Positions 62,401 to 63,895 of a stretch of DNA of 64,000 bases are shown here, in pieces. Source of the DNA: Ridgeia piscesae (Eukaryota > Annelida > Polychaeta > Sabellida > Siboglinidae). The notes under the pieces were generated by a model that worked only from the letters and a program-made list of their open reading frames with translations, had not been told where the DNA came from and made no database searches. The stretch covers positions 67,501 through 131,500 of the forward strand of contig JAODUO010000040.1 in NCBI GenBank assembly GCA_025642075.2, written 5' to 3'. The translations under genes were made by a program, and so were the position numbers. Within the stretch, counting starts at the first letter, position 1. The number at the start of each line of letters is the position of its first letter.

Positions 62401-63895
62401 GTGCAACTAACCAGTCTAGGCCACTGTCCACTTGTCTCAACTTGATCACATTGAAATGGGAGTGGACTCTTTCCAAGATTAATGTTACTGGGATCTAGCT
62501 CAGATGAGATGAATTAGAGCACGCAATATGAATGGTGTAAGCAGTTGAACCTTTGACTGACTCAGTTTAACATTTTTTCAAGATTGTCAAGAACTGACAA
62601 CTGCTGATTCAGTGTGAAACATGTGTAATGTATTTTAACAAAAATCCATTTCCTGTAGATTTGGATAAAGTGATGAGACAAAGAATGATGACACTATCAA
62701 GTGTGATGACATCAAAGTTGATACAATGTACTATGACACTTTTACAGCTTGCCGAGGCATTCATAAGTATGAGAGTTGTTTCTGTGGTTACAGGACCGAG
62801 GGGACCCACATGTAGTGGACCGCAGTTTCAATGAGGTTGAGTTTGGTGCGAGGCTTGCGGATGAAGTGCCAGAGTTTGCTGATCTTGACTCAGTGCCGGG
62901 GGTCGATGGCTTCTCTCTTAGTGTCGACCCTCTCTACAAGGTTAGCTTTATGTTCACTAAAAAAATCCTTAAGTTCTGCCTAATACTACAACTAATAAGA
63001 GAGCCTTTTTCACTATAAAAATATACATTGTCTTATAATTAGTTACATAGCACCTACAATAAGTAACCTTTCTTTCATAATTTCCTTTTTGGGGATGAAT
63101 AAGGTATCTTTGATGTGATGTGCAAAACAAATGTTTAATTGTTTTGACATGGTTATTTCTTTAAGTTTGTATTCTAGCACAATAAGAGAAAACTATGATC
63201 CTTGCCAGACAAAATAAACTTGCTTTGGGAATTTCCTCAATGGGATAATATTGTAGTTGGTCTGGTGAACTACTTTTGTGGGATGTGTAATTTAACTGTG
63301 GTATTTGACGTTTCAGATTGAGGCTGGTCACCAGTGGTACCTGCAGGTGATCTATACCATCGGCCCTGTCGACAAGCTGCGTGAACGTTACCGCCGCTCT
63401 CTCTCTCTGCCAGTCACCTCGTCACTTAGAACCAAACGCGCAGTGCAAGACCCCAGCATCAGCAAGAAACAAGAGAACGGCACAAACATGCAGGTGTTGA
63501 AACTGAACACAAGTGCCTTCGAGACAGTCAAGAACCTTGGTTCCGAGACAAGTGGGTCAGTAGGTCACCCTGTGTTGGTGCCAGCTGTAGGTGGCGCCAT
63601 CAGTCTCCTCCTACTGCTGGCCTGCTGCTGCTGCTGCTGTTGTGTGTGCTGCCGACGCAAGCGTCGTCACGCTCACAGGAAGGAGAGAAACACAAGCGAC
63701 AAGGAGGCAATGAGAGAGAACAATGCAAATATATACACAGGACGCAACTTGTACGCCGAGAAGGTTGTTAACACTCCCTCAAAGACTGGCACACTCACCT
63801 ACGAGTCAAAAACACCGACACTGAAGGGAAAGGATGCCAACATCCGCATCCATAGAAACGAATGGACCAGACCAAAGAGTGGCACTGAAGTCTAG
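4421..63895 (+). CDS. FRAS1: FRAS1-like extracellular matrix protein gene, 59 coding exons in window (5' incomplete)
   Basis: The exons join in phase to give 3,629 residues plus stop. Domain order in window numbering: six VWC domains (residues 1-335, the first truncated), five furin-like repeats (336-573), twelve CSPG/NG2 repeats (about 574-2180), five Calx-beta domains (about 2180-2800), a FRAS1/FREM C-terminal ectodomain (2800-3520), a transmembrane helix (about 3522-3549) and an 80-residue tail ending G-T-E-V. VWC plus furin repeats upstream of CSPG and Calx-beta is specific to FRAS1; FREM1-3 lack both. Known role of the family: a basement-membrane complex with FREM proteins for epithelial-mesenchymal adhesion, with delivery and anchoring through GRIP1. 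Oddities are fewer furin repeats than in vertebrates, a Pro/acidic linker in exon 20 and a poly-Cys membrane segment. All introns are GT-AG except one GC-AG. Exon bounds were placed by eye from splice consensus, phase and homology. Confidence 0.95.
5085..5270. repeat. Degenerate ~45-bp tandem repeat
   Basis: Phrases of the type CCAAAnTGCACCC..TTGAGGCT recur about four times at roughly 45-60 base spacing, with many substitutions. It is open in one frame but has no recognisable protein. Confidence 0.5.
6554..6633. repeat. Alternating TG/CG purine-pyrimidine tract
   Basis: TG repeats grade into CGTG and CGTGCT repeats, giving about 80 bases of almost perfect purine-pyrimidine alternation. Such a tract is prone to Z-DNA. 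Confidence 0.9.
6728..6807. repeat. Two-copy 40-bp tandem duplication
   Basis: The copies at 6728-6767 and 6768-6807 share the core TGTGATCATCACATTGACCC and differ at only a few positions. Confidence 0.9.
6941..7062. repeat. (ACAGAC)20 microsatellite
   Basis: A perfect hexanucleotide repeat of about 20 units. It opens frames on both strands (Thr-Asp and Cys-Leu dipeptides) that are not genes. Confidence 0.97.
7838..7997 (+). CDS. FRAS1: FRAS1 exon 2: body of VWC 2
   Basis: Acceptor TTTCAG, donor GTAAGT, phase 0/1. It carries the VWC pattern C-x-x-C-x-C-x(n)-G-x-x-x-C followed by E-C-C-P-E-C, typical of the N-terminal VWC series of FRAS1. Confidence 0.92.
8944..9077 (+). CDS. FRAS1: FRAS1 exon 3: VWC 3, N-terminal part
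   Basis: Acceptor TTCTAG, donor GTAGGA, phase 1/0. It encodes the domain start (C-x-x-x-G-x-x-x-x-D-G-x-x-W), the C-x-x-C-x-C motif and the Q-C-P-P motif of a VWC domain. Confidence 0.92.
9595..9684. repeat. (TAG)n/(CAG)n compound triplet repeat
   Basis: A run of GTA/TAG triplets changes into CAG triplets with a few CAA and CTG interruptions. It is intronic. Confidence 0.95.
9794..10065. repeat. Dispersed 45-bp direct repeat pair
   Basis: TTGCTGGACAAAATAAACAT occurs at 9794 and again at 10022, with near-identity continuing through ATTGTTCTTATTAAT. The 180 bases between are unrelated. It could be the footprint of a small repeat family. Confidence 0.8.
12440..12800 (+). mobile_element. Decayed non-LTR retrotransposon (CR1/L2/Jockey-like) ORF2 3' fragment
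   Basis: Conceptual translation shows N-N-R-L-D-Y-C-K-S followed about 45 codons later, in another frame, by A-A-T-K-I-W-N-Q-L and K-S-K-T-Y-L-F. This order (R-L-D-Y-C-N-S, then A-x-x-L-W-N-S-L-P, then F-K-x-x-L-K-x-x-L-F) is the usual C-terminal signature of CR1/L2/Jockey-type reverse transcriptases. Frameshifts and stops show it is dead. Confidence 0.65.
15940..16064. repeat. CT-rich simple sequence near exon 4 acceptor
   Basis: About 120 bases of predominantly C and T (CTCCCC, TCTCTC types), ending about 40 bases before the acceptor at 16101. Confidence 0.85.
16102..16185 (+). CDS. FRAS1: FRAS1 exon 4: VWC 3 end, VWC 4 start
   Basis: Acceptor TTCCAG, donor GTGAGA, phase 0/0. It encodes G-E-V-L, D-C-C-P-Q-C and then the first Cys of VWC 4. 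It is separated from exon 3 by a 7-kb intron, the longest in the window. Confidence 0.9.
17189..17480. repeat. (TCAG)73 microsatellite
   Basis: A perfect tetranucleotide array of 292 bases. It is preceded by a two-copy duplication of a phrase containing TATTCTCCTACTCC (about 17078 and 17168). Confidence 0.97.
17481..17918. repeat. 438-base pure polypyrimidine tract, (CCTT)n then (CCCT)n
   Basis: No purine occurs on the + strand over the whole interval. (CCTT)n is followed by (CCCT)n with occasional 3-base slips. The complementary strand is (GGGA)n, which has strong G-quadruplex and triplex potential. Confidence 0.97.
18129..18236 (+). CDS. FRAS1: FRAS1 exon 5: VWC 4 body
   Basis: Acceptor TGGCAG, donor GTGAGT, phase 0/0. 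It encodes D-G-E-S-W followed by C-x-x-C-x-C and the remaining VWC cysteines. It lies about 210 bases downstream of a giant compound microsatellite. Confidence 0.9.
19284..19344 (+). CDS. FRAS1: FRAS1 exon 6: VWC 4 end
   Basis: A 61-base exon with acceptor TTTCAG, donor GTAGGT, phase 0/1. It is recognised by the terminal VWC motif N-S-C-C-P-E-C and by exact phase compatibility with its neighbours. Confidence 0.87.
19364..19554. repeat. (TCAA)n/(TCAG)n microsatellite
   Basis: Imperfect then near-perfect tetranucleotide repeats starting about 20 bases downstream of the exon 6 donor. Confidence 0.95.
20605..20770. repeat. Degenerate ~30-bp tandem repeat
   Basis: About five diverged phrases of the form (C/G)AnnCAAAnC...CnCCTAG/TCCAG recur at 28-35 base spacing. 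Confidence 0.5.
21784..22548. repeat. 15 x 51-bp array of exon 7 acceptor-exon boundary
   Basis: Exactly 765 bases, or 15 units of 51. Each unit consists of a copy of the first ~28 exon 7 bases followed by the last 23 intron bases, ending mostly in GTTGTAG. The array runs seamlessly into the real acceptor at 22548. Most units carry an in-frame TAA after the copied exon start. Confidence 0.93.
22549..22682 (+). CDS. FRAS1: FRAS1 exon 7: VWC 5, N-terminal part
   Basis: Acceptor GTTGTAG, donor GTAAAT, phase 1/0. It encodes the VWC start with a conserved D-M-W and then C-E-F-C-I-C. The first 28 bases of the exon and the preceding 23 intron bases are the unit of a 15-copy tandem array just upstream, so the exact acceptor is chosen by homology and phase. 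Confidence 0.88.
22683..23950. other. FRAS1: FRAS1 intron between exons 7 and 8
   Basis: Unique AT-rich sequence with no recognisable repeat family, RNA gene or coding region. Confidence 0.75.
23951..24037 (+). CDS. FRAS1: FRAS1 exon 8: VWC 5 end, VWC 6 start
   Basis: Acceptor TTTGTAG, donor GTATGT, phase 0/0. It encodes D-E-E-E-V-L, G-E-C-C-R-R-C and the opening Cys of VWC 6. Confidence 0.88.
24184..24410. repeat. Polypurine (GA/GGA) tract
   Basis: About 220 bases that are mostly G and A on the + strand (GAGGAAGG, GGGAGG types), in the short intron before exon 9. The opposite strand gives spurious Ser/Pro/Leu-rich open frames. Confidence 0.85.
24442..24589 (+). CDS. FRAS1: FRAS1 exon 9: VWC 6
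   Basis: Acceptor TTGTAG, donor GTAGGG, phase 0/1. It encodes H-G-D-T-W, C-E-H-C-A-C, the C-P-P motif and G-E-C-C-G-Q-C, completing the last VWC domain before the furin-like repeats. Confidence 0.92.
25257..25406 (+). CDS. FRAS1: FRAS1 exon 10: furin-like repeat 1
   Basis: Acceptor TTTCAG, donor GTAAGA, phase 1/1. It encodes one complete furin-like Cys repeat: C-x-x-x-C-x-x-C at the start, C-x-x-C in the middle and C-V-x-x-C-G-x-G-F-F at the end. Confidence 0.92.
25658..25798 (+). CDS. FRAS1: FRAS1 exon 11: furin-like repeat 2
   Basis: Acceptor CTTCAG, donor GTAAGT, phase 1/1. One complete furin-like repeat with the same cysteine spacing, ending C-S-P-G-Y-Y. Decayed copies of its donor end appear in the following intron. 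Confidence 0.92.
25799..25990. repeat. Degenerate copies of exon 11 donor boundary
   Basis: After the real donor (CCATCTGTAAAA then GTAAGTG), phrases CCATCTATATAA-GTAAGTG (about 25832), CCACTGTACATAAGTAA (about 25859) and later weaker ones recur at roughly 30-55 base spacing. They look like decayed tandem copies of the exon end plus 5' splice site. Confidence 0.5.
26248..26391 (+). CDS. FRAS1: FRAS1 exon 12: furin-like repeat 3
   Basis: Acceptor TTGTAG, donor GTAACT, phase 1/1. It encodes one furin-like repeat ending C-G-E-G-Y-Y. Confidence 0.92.
26899..27036 (+). CDS. FRAS1: FRAS1 exon 13: furin-like repeat 4
   Basis: Acceptor TTTCAG, donor GTGAGT, phase 1/1. A slightly divergent furin-like repeat (C-D-R-R-F-Y at the end) with all expected cysteines. 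Confidence 0.9.
27124..27461. repeat. ~57-bp array of exon 14 acceptor-exon boundary
   Basis: About six imperfect units containing the exon 14 start (GGTGTCCCTCCAAGTG) and one or two acceptor-like ends (TTCACAG, TTTGCAG, GTCGCAG). It ends exactly at the real acceptor TTCGCAG. The frame of exon 14 stays open through the array. Confidence 0.9.
27462..27602 (+). CDS. FRAS1: FRAS1 exon 14: furin-like repeat 5 (last)
   Basis: Acceptor TTCGCAG, donor GTGGGT, phase 1/1. It encodes the final furin-like repeat, ending C-G-D-D-Y-M. The first 17 bases occur repeatedly upstream in a splice-site array. Upstream in-frame sequence is open, so a longer alternative 5' end is possible; homology supports this acceptor. 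Confidence 0.88.
27839..28114 (+). CDS. FRAS1: FRAS1 exon 15: CSPG repeat 1
   Basis: Acceptor TTGTAG, donor GTAAGA, phase 1/1. It starts the CSPG/NG2 series with A-P-V-L-Y, then [12 protein letters not shown] and the late [15 protein letters not shown] motif. Confidence 0.93.
28286..28495 (+). CDS. FRAS1: FRAS1 exon 16: CSPG 1 end, CSPG 2 start
   Basis: Acceptor TTGCAG, donor GTGCGA (a weak +4), phase 1/1. It encodes the V-S-D strand closing CSPG 1 and P-P-R-L-V opening CSPG 2. Confidence 0.9.
28882..29081 (+). CDS. FRAS1: FRAS1 exon 17: CSPG 2 end
   Basis: Acceptor TTTCAG, phase 1/0. It encodes [15 protein letters not shown] and F-Q-A-S-D-G. Only a GC donor (AAG then GCAAGT) keeps phase with exon 18, which makes this a GC-AG intron. 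Confidence 0.88.
29082..29575 (+). other. FRAS1: GC-AG intron
   Basis: Exon 17 ends AAG followed by GCAAGT, the usual GC-donor consensus. The only phase-0 join that keeps the conserved protein uses it, and the intron ends GACAG. Confidence 0.85.
29576..29738 (+). CDS. FRAS1: FRAS1 exon 18: CSPG 3 start
   Basis: Acceptor GACAG, donor GTAGGT, phase 0/1. It encodes K-A-P-Q-L-V and L-I-Y-T-L-T-P-P. The last ~45 bases recur just inside the following intron. Confidence 0.9.
29745..29816. repeat. Intronic copy of exon 18 3' end
   Basis: TCTGATCTACACCCTCACCC and then CTAACAACCCCAAG are repeated from the exon end (29690-29738) just inside the intron, followed by GAGGTGGTGGGTG, a donor-like sequence. 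Confidence 0.88.
29971..30149 (+). CDS. FRAS1: FRAS1 exon 19: CSPG 3 centre
   Basis: Acceptor CCGCAG, donor GTGAGA, phase 1/0. It encodes [15 protein letters not shown], the diagnostic CSPG motif, and F-F-R-F-Q. Confidence 0.93.
30686..33808. repeat. ~58 x 54/55-bp splice-acceptor minisatellite before exon 20
   Basis: 3.1 kb of very similar units, each containing CTGTGTGGTGAAGCTTGCCA, an ACATACAGAACTCTTGAC segment, a pyrimidine run and CCCACAG or CTCACAG. Most units are 54 bp; those after about 33,270 are mostly 55 bp (CATGGCACATA instead of CATGTACATA). Each has a branch-point-like TTGAC, a pyrimidine tract and CAG. The final unit supplies the real acceptor. Confidence 0.95.
33809..34417 (+). 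CDS. FRAS1: FRAS1 exon 20: CSPG 3 end plus long Pro/acidic linker
   Basis: Acceptor TTCCCACAG, donor GTGAGT, phase 0/0, 203 codons. It opens with V-S-D-N-A-N-P-P, closing CSPG 3. About 150 residues rich in P, E, D and R follow, with repeated P-F-H-P/P-P-E-S-F motifs and an E-E-E-G-E-E-D-E run, and then the start of CSPG 4. The linker looks disordered and is not part of the usual CSPG fold. It lies directly after a 3.1-kb array of decoy acceptors. Confidence 0.88.
35203..35458 (+). CDS. FRAS1: FRAS1 exon 21: CSPG 4
   Basis: Acceptor TTGCAG, donor GTAAGT, phase 0/1. It encodes [17 protein letters not shown] and [12 protein letters not shown], the CSPG core motifs. Confidence 0.93.
35717..35983 (+). 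CDS. FRAS1: FRAS1 exon 22: CSPG 4 end, CSPG 5 start
   Basis: Acceptor TTTCAG, donor GTGAGT, phase 1/1. It encodes [14 protein letters not shown], the inter-repeat linker, then V-V-D-P-D-T and F-T-L-A-K-L-P. Confidence 0.93.
36471..36677 (+). CDS. FRAS1: FRAS1 exon 23: CSPG 5 end, CSPG 6 start
   Basis: Acceptor TCCCAG, donor GTAAAA, phase 1/1. It encodes F-Y-Y-V-H-D-G, the T-I-E-D-G-T strand and the linker into CSPG 6. Confidence 0.92.
36974..37157 (+). CDS. FRAS1: FRAS1 exon 24: CSPG 6 centre
   Basis: Acceptor CTGTAG, donor GTGAGA, phase 1/2. It encodes L-A-F-V-D-E-E, K-P-K-H-G-G-F and [11 protein letters not shown], completed by exon 25. Confidence 0.91.
37364..37935. repeat. ~25-bp minisatellite (GATGGTAGTGAGGCTGATGT type)
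   Basis: About 22 units, many with GTGAGTT or GTAAGTT, imperfect but in register. It forms the first half of the intron array before exon 25. Confidence 0.93.
37936..38538. repeat. ~20-bp minisatellite with donor and acceptor consensus, ending at exon 25 acceptor
   Basis: About 29 units of CTGTGACTGTAGGTGAGTTG. Each typical unit contains CTGTAG (the real acceptor of exon 25) immediately followed by GTGAGT (donor consensus). The last diverged unit is the real acceptor at 38538. Confidence 0.93.
38539..38701 (+). CDS. FRAS1: FRAS1 exon 25: CSPG 6 end, CSPG 7 start
   Basis: Acceptor CTGTAG, donor GTAACT, phase 2/0. It encodes [12 protein letters not shown] and [10 protein letters not shown]. 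The acceptor is the last unit of a long minisatellite; the phase 2 join with exon 24 fixes it. Confidence 0.88.
39061..39193 (+). CDS. FRAS1: FRAS1 exon 26: CSPG 7 centre
   Basis: Acceptor GTGCAG, donor GTGAGC, phase 0/1. It encodes S-A-T-D-A-D-T and L-P-S-F-G-V-L-E-N, the CSPG D-x-D core and glycine turn. Confidence 0.9.
39574..39761 (+). CDS. FRAS1: FRAS1 exon 27: CSPG 7 end
   Basis: Acceptor TGACAG, donor GTACAT, phase 1/0. It encodes [14 protein letters not shown] and I-S-D-G-V-N. Confidence 0.92.
40103..40256 (+). CDS. FRAS1: FRAS1 exon 28: CSPG 8 start
   Basis: Acceptor CTTCAG, donor GTGAGT, phase 0/1. It encodes L-V-N-D-E-Q-P-V-L and L-I-F-T-L-T-S-R-P. Confidence 0.91.
40863..40945 (+). 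CDS. FRAS1: FRAS1 exon 29: CSPG 8 centre
   Basis: An 83-base exon with acceptor TTTTAG, donor GTAGAG, phase 1/0. It is placed by phase and the F-T-Y-Q strand. A TTAA-flanked transposon begins 34 bases downstream. Confidence 0.83.
40976..42098. mobile_element. piggyBac-like non-autonomous element (TTAA target duplication)
   Basis: TTAA (40976-40979) is followed by CCCATTTTATCC. At the other end GGATAAAATGGG is followed by TTAA (42095-42098). The 12-bp inverted ends starting CCC/GGG and the TTAA duplication are diagnostic of the piggyBac superfamily. The interior of about 1.1 kb has no transposase. Two direct repeats of ATGACTAGAATnGTATnCCG lie just inside the right end. Confidence 0.85.
42260..42443 (+). 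CDS. FRAS1: FRAS1 exon 30: CSPG 8 end, CSPG 9 start
   Basis: Acceptor TGACAG, donor GTAAGT, phase 0/1. It encodes [14 protein letters not shown] and V-V-N-D-E-T-P-R-L. Confidence 0.92.
42920..43108 (+). CDS. FRAS1: FRAS1 exon 31: CSPG 9 centre
   Basis: Acceptor TTGCAG, donor GTACAA, phase 1/1. It encodes L-Q-A-T-D-V-D-S-E and V-G-R-L, then F-D-I-D-Q, which is completed by exon 32. Confidence 0.9.
43510..43629 (+). CDS. FRAS1: FRAS1 exon 32: CSPG 9 end
   Basis: Acceptor TTGTAG, donor GTAAGT, phase 1/1. It encodes [10 protein letters not shown] and F-N-V-V-D-R-H-G-N. Confidence 0.91.
44009..44188 (+). CDS. FRAS1: FRAS1 exon 33: CSPG 10 start
   Basis: Acceptor TGACAG, donor GTCAGT, phase 1/1. 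It encodes [13 protein letters not shown] and [12 protein letters not shown]. Confidence 0.91.
44615..44739 (+). CDS. FRAS1: FRAS1 exon 34: CSPG 10 end
   Basis: Acceptor TTGTAG, donor GTAAGT, phase 1/0. It encodes [15 protein letters not shown] and V-S-D-G-T-N-N. Confidence 0.92.
45113..45156. repeat. (TCAA)11 microsatellite
   Basis: A perfect tetranucleotide run ending 26 bases before the exon 35 acceptor. Confidence 0.95.
45183..45323 (+). CDS. FRAS1: FRAS1 exon 35: CSPG 10/11 linker and CSPG 11 start
   Basis: Acceptor CTGCAG, donor GTGAGT, phase 0/0. It encodes [13 protein letters not shown] and L-K-A-V-D-K-D-T. A (TCAA)n microsatellite sits 26 bases upstream of the acceptor. Confidence 0.91.
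45377..45443. mobile_element. Tiny TA-flanked MITE remnant related to the element at 59244
   Basis: It begins TA-CAGTCGCACCTCGTTATAG, almost identical to the start of the 1.24-kb element in the last large intron, and ends TTGAGGTGTCCAG-TA, a diverged inverted copy. It is only 67 bp. Confidence 0.6.
45775..46023 (+). CDS. FRAS1: FRAS1 exon 36: CSPG 11
   Basis: Acceptor GACAG, donor GTCAGT, phase 0/0. It encodes [23 protein letters not shown] and F-T-V-S-D-G-T-N, the most canonical CSPG repeat in the window. Confidence 0.94.
46529..46621 (+). CDS. FRAS1: FRAS1 exon 37: CSPG 11 end, CSPG 12 start
   Basis: Acceptor TTGTAG, donor GTAAGG, phase 0/0. It encodes [13 protein letters not shown], the inter-repeat linker. 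Confidence 0.88.
46750..46905. repeat. Degenerate AT-rich repeat (ACATTATAATGACACAAATAAT)
   Basis: Phrases ATTATAATGACnCA and ACACAAATAATC recur about five times with drift in the intron before exon 38. Confidence 0.6.
46977..47127 (+). CDS. FRAS1: FRAS1 exon 38: CSPG 12 centre
   Basis: Acceptor TGTCAG, donor GTATCA, phase 0/1. It encodes T-T-D-V-D-T and [12 protein letters not shown] long (AT)n tract starts within 30 bases of the donor. Confidence 0.91.
47153..47440. repeat. (AT)n and AT-rich compound microsatellite
   Basis: A 72-base (AT)n run begins 26 bases after the exon 38 donor. Broken AT/GTAT stretches and a second long (AT)n run follow. Confidence 0.95.
47826..48049 (+). CDS. FRAS1: FRAS1 exon 39: CSPG 12 end, Calx-beta 1 start
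   Basis: Acceptor TTTCAG, donor GTGAGA, phase 1/0. It encodes [15 protein letters not shown] and then F-N-I-T-E-T-S-G, the Calx-beta entry strand. Confidence 0.92.
48368..48466 (+). CDS. FRAS1: FRAS1 exon 40: Calx-beta 1 centre
   Basis: Acceptor CTGCAG, donor GTAAAT, phase 0/0. It encodes S-V-V-T-C-R-T and D-F-T, corresponding to the Calx-beta middle strands. Confidence 0.86.
48789..48954 (+). CDS. FRAS1: FRAS1 exon 41: Calx-beta 1 end
   Basis: Acceptor AGCAG, donor GTAGTG (weak), phase 0/1. It encodes [18 protein letters not shown], the Calx-beta hallmark, and T-I-S-D-T-E-D. Confidence 0.91.
49169..49249 (+). CDS. FRAS1: FRAS1 exon 42: Calx-beta 2 start
   Basis: Acceptor TTGCAG, donor GTAAGT, phase 1/1. 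It encodes [15 protein letters not shown]. Confidence 0.91.
49434..49565. repeat. Decayed boundary array before exon 43
   Basis: Three or four diverged ~40-bp units (CACCAAGTCAGTGT, GTGTTGGTCT) precede the acceptor. CAGTAGTACTCAAGCATCTG at 49436 is an old copy of the exon 43 start CAGCAGTACCCCAGCCTCTG, so exon sequence is included in the array. Confidence 0.7.
49566..49735 (+). CDS. FRAS1: FRAS1 exon 43: Calx-beta 2 centre
   Basis: Acceptor TGACAG, donor GTATGT, phase 1/0. It encodes S-V-I-C-Y-T, G-S-D-Y-I and V-I-F-Q-A-G. A decayed copy of its start lies in the upstream intron. Confidence 0.9.
49970..50788. mobile_element. TIR-bounded non-autonomous DNA transposon, TA flanks
   Basis: The left end TGTGACGTGTTCTAACAA and right end TTGTTAGAACACTTCACA are inverted copies; about 36 bases can be paired with several mismatches. 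TA flanks both sides. The 815-bp interior has no recognisable transposase. TA duplication suggests a Tc1/mariner-type mobiliser. Confidence 0.78.
50894..51017 (+). CDS. FRAS1: FRAS1 exon 44: Calx-beta 2 end
   Basis: Acceptor TTCCAG, donor GTAAGA, phase 0/1. It encodes I-I-D-D-S-E-Y-E and [12 protein letters not shown] element ends 105 bases upstream. Confidence 0.92.
51332..51957. repeat. ~21 x 29-bp acceptor array before exon 45
   Basis: Units of AGTCACAGCCAGTGATCTTC followed by CTGTTACAG repeat to the real acceptor. Exon 45 itself starts AGTCGGTGATCTTCCTGT, so the unit is exon start plus acceptor. One unit near 51725 is shortened. Confidence 0.94.
51958..52169 (+). CDS. FRAS1: FRAS1 exon 45: Calx-beta 3, first part
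   Basis: Acceptor TTACAG, donor GTGGGT, phase 1/0. It encodes [21 protein letters not shown] and G-Q-D-Y-I. The acceptor is the last unit of a 29-bp array and the exon start resembles the unit. Confidence 0.9.
52295..52442 (+). CDS. FRAS1: FRAS1 exon 46: Calx-beta 3 end
   Basis: Acceptor TTGTAG, donor GTCAGT, phase 0/1. It encodes [16 protein letters not shown] and V-N-D-T. Confidence 0.91.
52805..53010 (+). CDS. FRAS1: FRAS1 exon 47: Calx-beta 4, first part
   Basis: Acceptor CCCCAG, donor GTAGCA, phase 1/0. It encodes [21 protein letters not shown] and T-F-A-P-G-E-K. Confidence 0.93.
53475..53631 (+). CDS. FRAS1: FRAS1 exon 48: Calx-beta 4 end
   Basis: Acceptor GGCAG, donor GTGAGA, phase 0/1. 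It encodes [16 protein letters not shown] and A-T-I-I-I-T-N. Confidence 0.92.
53879..54280. repeat. ~6 x 68-bp array of exon 49 acceptor-exon boundary
   Basis: Five full 68-bp units plus one shorter leading unit, nearly identical to each other. Each holds the first 46 bases of exon 49, then CTAAAGCCCTG and TGTTGTTGTAG. The units end at 53940, 54008, 54076, 54144, 54212 and 54280, the last being the real acceptor. Confidence 0.96.
54281..54481 (+). CDS. FRAS1: FRAS1 exon 49: Calx-beta 5, first part
   Basis: Acceptor TTGTAG, donor GTTAGT, phase 1/1. It encodes Y-S-V-H-E-P-E, V-M-R-Y-G-D, R-C-S-T and S-G-L-D-Y. The first 46 bases are tandemly copied upstream. Every copy carries an in-frame TAA, so only this most downstream acceptor gives an open exon. 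Confidence 0.92.
54661..54848 (+). CDS. FRAS1: FRAS1 exon 50: Calx-beta 5 end
   Basis: Acceptor CTGCAG, donor GTATGA, phase 1/0. It encodes [11 protein letters not shown] and I-T-I-L-D-N-E, closing the fifth Calx-beta domain. Confidence 0.92.
55217..55300 (+). CDS. FRAS1: FRAS1 exon 51: start of C-terminal ectodomain
   Basis: Acceptor TTGCAG, donor GTAAGT, phase 0/0. It encodes an acidic strand and G-Y-P-I-V-C-V-T, which matches the conserved FRAS1/FREM segment after the last Calx-beta domain. Confidence 0.88.
55714..56752 (+). CDS. FRAS1: FRAS1 exon 52: long C-terminal ectodomain exon
   Basis: Acceptor TTGTAG, donor GTAGGT, phase 0/1, 346 codons; the largest exon in the window. It starts P-C-D-P-H-Y-P and includes [19 protein letters not shown] and V-P-L-Y-V-S-Y-V, which are blocks shared by FRAS1 and FREM2 after the Calx-beta series. 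No named catalytic domain is seen. Confidence 0.95.
57258..57418 (+). CDS. FRAS1: FRAS1 exon 53: C-terminal ectodomain
   Basis: Acceptor GTTTAG, donor GTGGGT, phase 1/0. It encodes G-Q-F-V-L-D-H-H-T, conserved in the family, and a W-x-x-x-S-D-Y-S-L segment. Confidence 0.9.
57885..57997 (+). CDS. FRAS1: FRAS1 exon 54: C-terminal ectodomain
   Basis: Acceptor CTGTAG, donor GTGAGA, phase 0/2. It encodes D-Y-S-G-D-Y and L-V-P-C-T, a family-conserved block. Confidence 0.9.
58576..58736 (+). CDS. FRAS1: FRAS1 exon 55: C-terminal ectodomain
   Basis: Acceptor TTGTAG, donor GTATGT, phase 2/1. It encodes I-S-F-Q-Q and S-L-D-T-H-F-L-L, matching the conserved F-x-Q-x-x-x-P-V region of the family. Confidence 0.9.
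59242..60485. mobile_element. pogo/Tigger-like non-autonomous DNA transposon, TA target duplication
   Basis: TA, then CAGTCGCGCCTCGTTATAAC; at the far end GTTATAGCGAGGCGCGACTG, then TA. The terminal inverted repeats match at 19 of 20 positions. TIRs of the CAG...CCTCGnTATAACG type with TA duplications are typical of the pogo/Tigger branch of Tc1/mariner. The interior is CpG-rich with a perfect hairpin and no transposase. Confidence 0.85.
59945..59998. repeat. Perfect 22-bp hairpin inside transposon
   Basis: Left arm 59945-59966, 10-base loop, right arm 59977-59998, fully complementary and GC-rich (core GGCGAAGGCGCCCGTTCGC). The loop and the arm's end (GAAGCCACAGCGAAC) are repeated directly at 59999-60013. 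Confidence 0.95.
61200..61258. repeat. Two-copy GGGCAGTTTTGGAC repeat
   Basis: GGGCAGTTTTGGACnGTCTGC occurs at about 61201 and 61236 with one difference inside the shared core. Confidence 0.85.
61731..61823 (+). CDS. FRAS1: FRAS1 exon 56: C-terminal ectodomain
   Basis: Acceptor TTACAG, donor GTACCT, phase 1/1. It encodes I-Y-G-R-V-M-W and I-E-K-L-F-I-C-T, a highly conserved FRAS1/FREM block. Confidence 0.93.
62251..62363 (+). CDS. FRAS1: FRAS1 exon 57: C-terminal ectodomain
   Basis: Acceptor CTACAG, donor GTAAGT, phase 1/0. It encodes [16 protein letters not shown] and H-R-F-L-V-L, conserved with vertebrate FRAS1. Confidence 0.94.
62794..62940 (+). CDS. FRAS1: FRAS1 exon 58: C-terminal ectodomain
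   Basis: Acceptor TTACAG, donor GTTAGC (weak), phase 0/0. It encodes F-G-A-R-L-A-D and V-P-G-V-D-G-F-S-L, conserved in the family. Confidence 0.92.
63317..63895 (+). CDS. FRAS1: FRAS1 exon 59: juxtamembrane region, transmembrane helix, cytoplasmic tail and stop
   Basis: Acceptor TTTCAG, phase 0, TAG stop at 63893. It begins [13 protein letters not shown], strongly conserved. Basic sites R-Y-R-R (63386-63397) and R-T-K-R (63428-63439) fit a proprotein-convertase cleavage region. The membrane segment (63569-63652) is Leu-rich and then contains seven consecutive Cys, followed by a basic R-R-K-R-R stop-transfer. The ~80-residue tail ends G-T-E-V, a class I PDZ ligand of the kind that binds GRIP1 in vertebrate FRAS1. 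Confidence 0.95.
   Translation: MEAGHQWYLQVIYTIGPVDKLRERYRRSLSLPVTSSLRTKRAVQDPSISKKQENGTNMQVLKLNTSAFETVKNLGSETSGSVGHPVLVPAVGGAISLLLLLACCCCCCCVCCRRKRRHAHRKERNTSDKEAMRENNANIYTGRNLYAEKVVNTPSKTGTLTYESKTPTLKGKDANIRIHRNEWTRPKSGTEV

Larger units (their letters stand above)
34418..63316. other. FRAS1: Remaining FRAS1 introns, general content
   Basis: Introns in this span that are not listed separately (for example 34418-35202, 35984-36470, 39194-39573, 42444-42919, 43630-44008, 44189-44614, 55301-55713, 56753-57257, 57419-57884, 57998-58575, 61824-62250, 62364-62793, 62941-63316) are unique AT-rich sequence. I see no extra exon, RNA gene or element in them. Confidence 0.65.
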
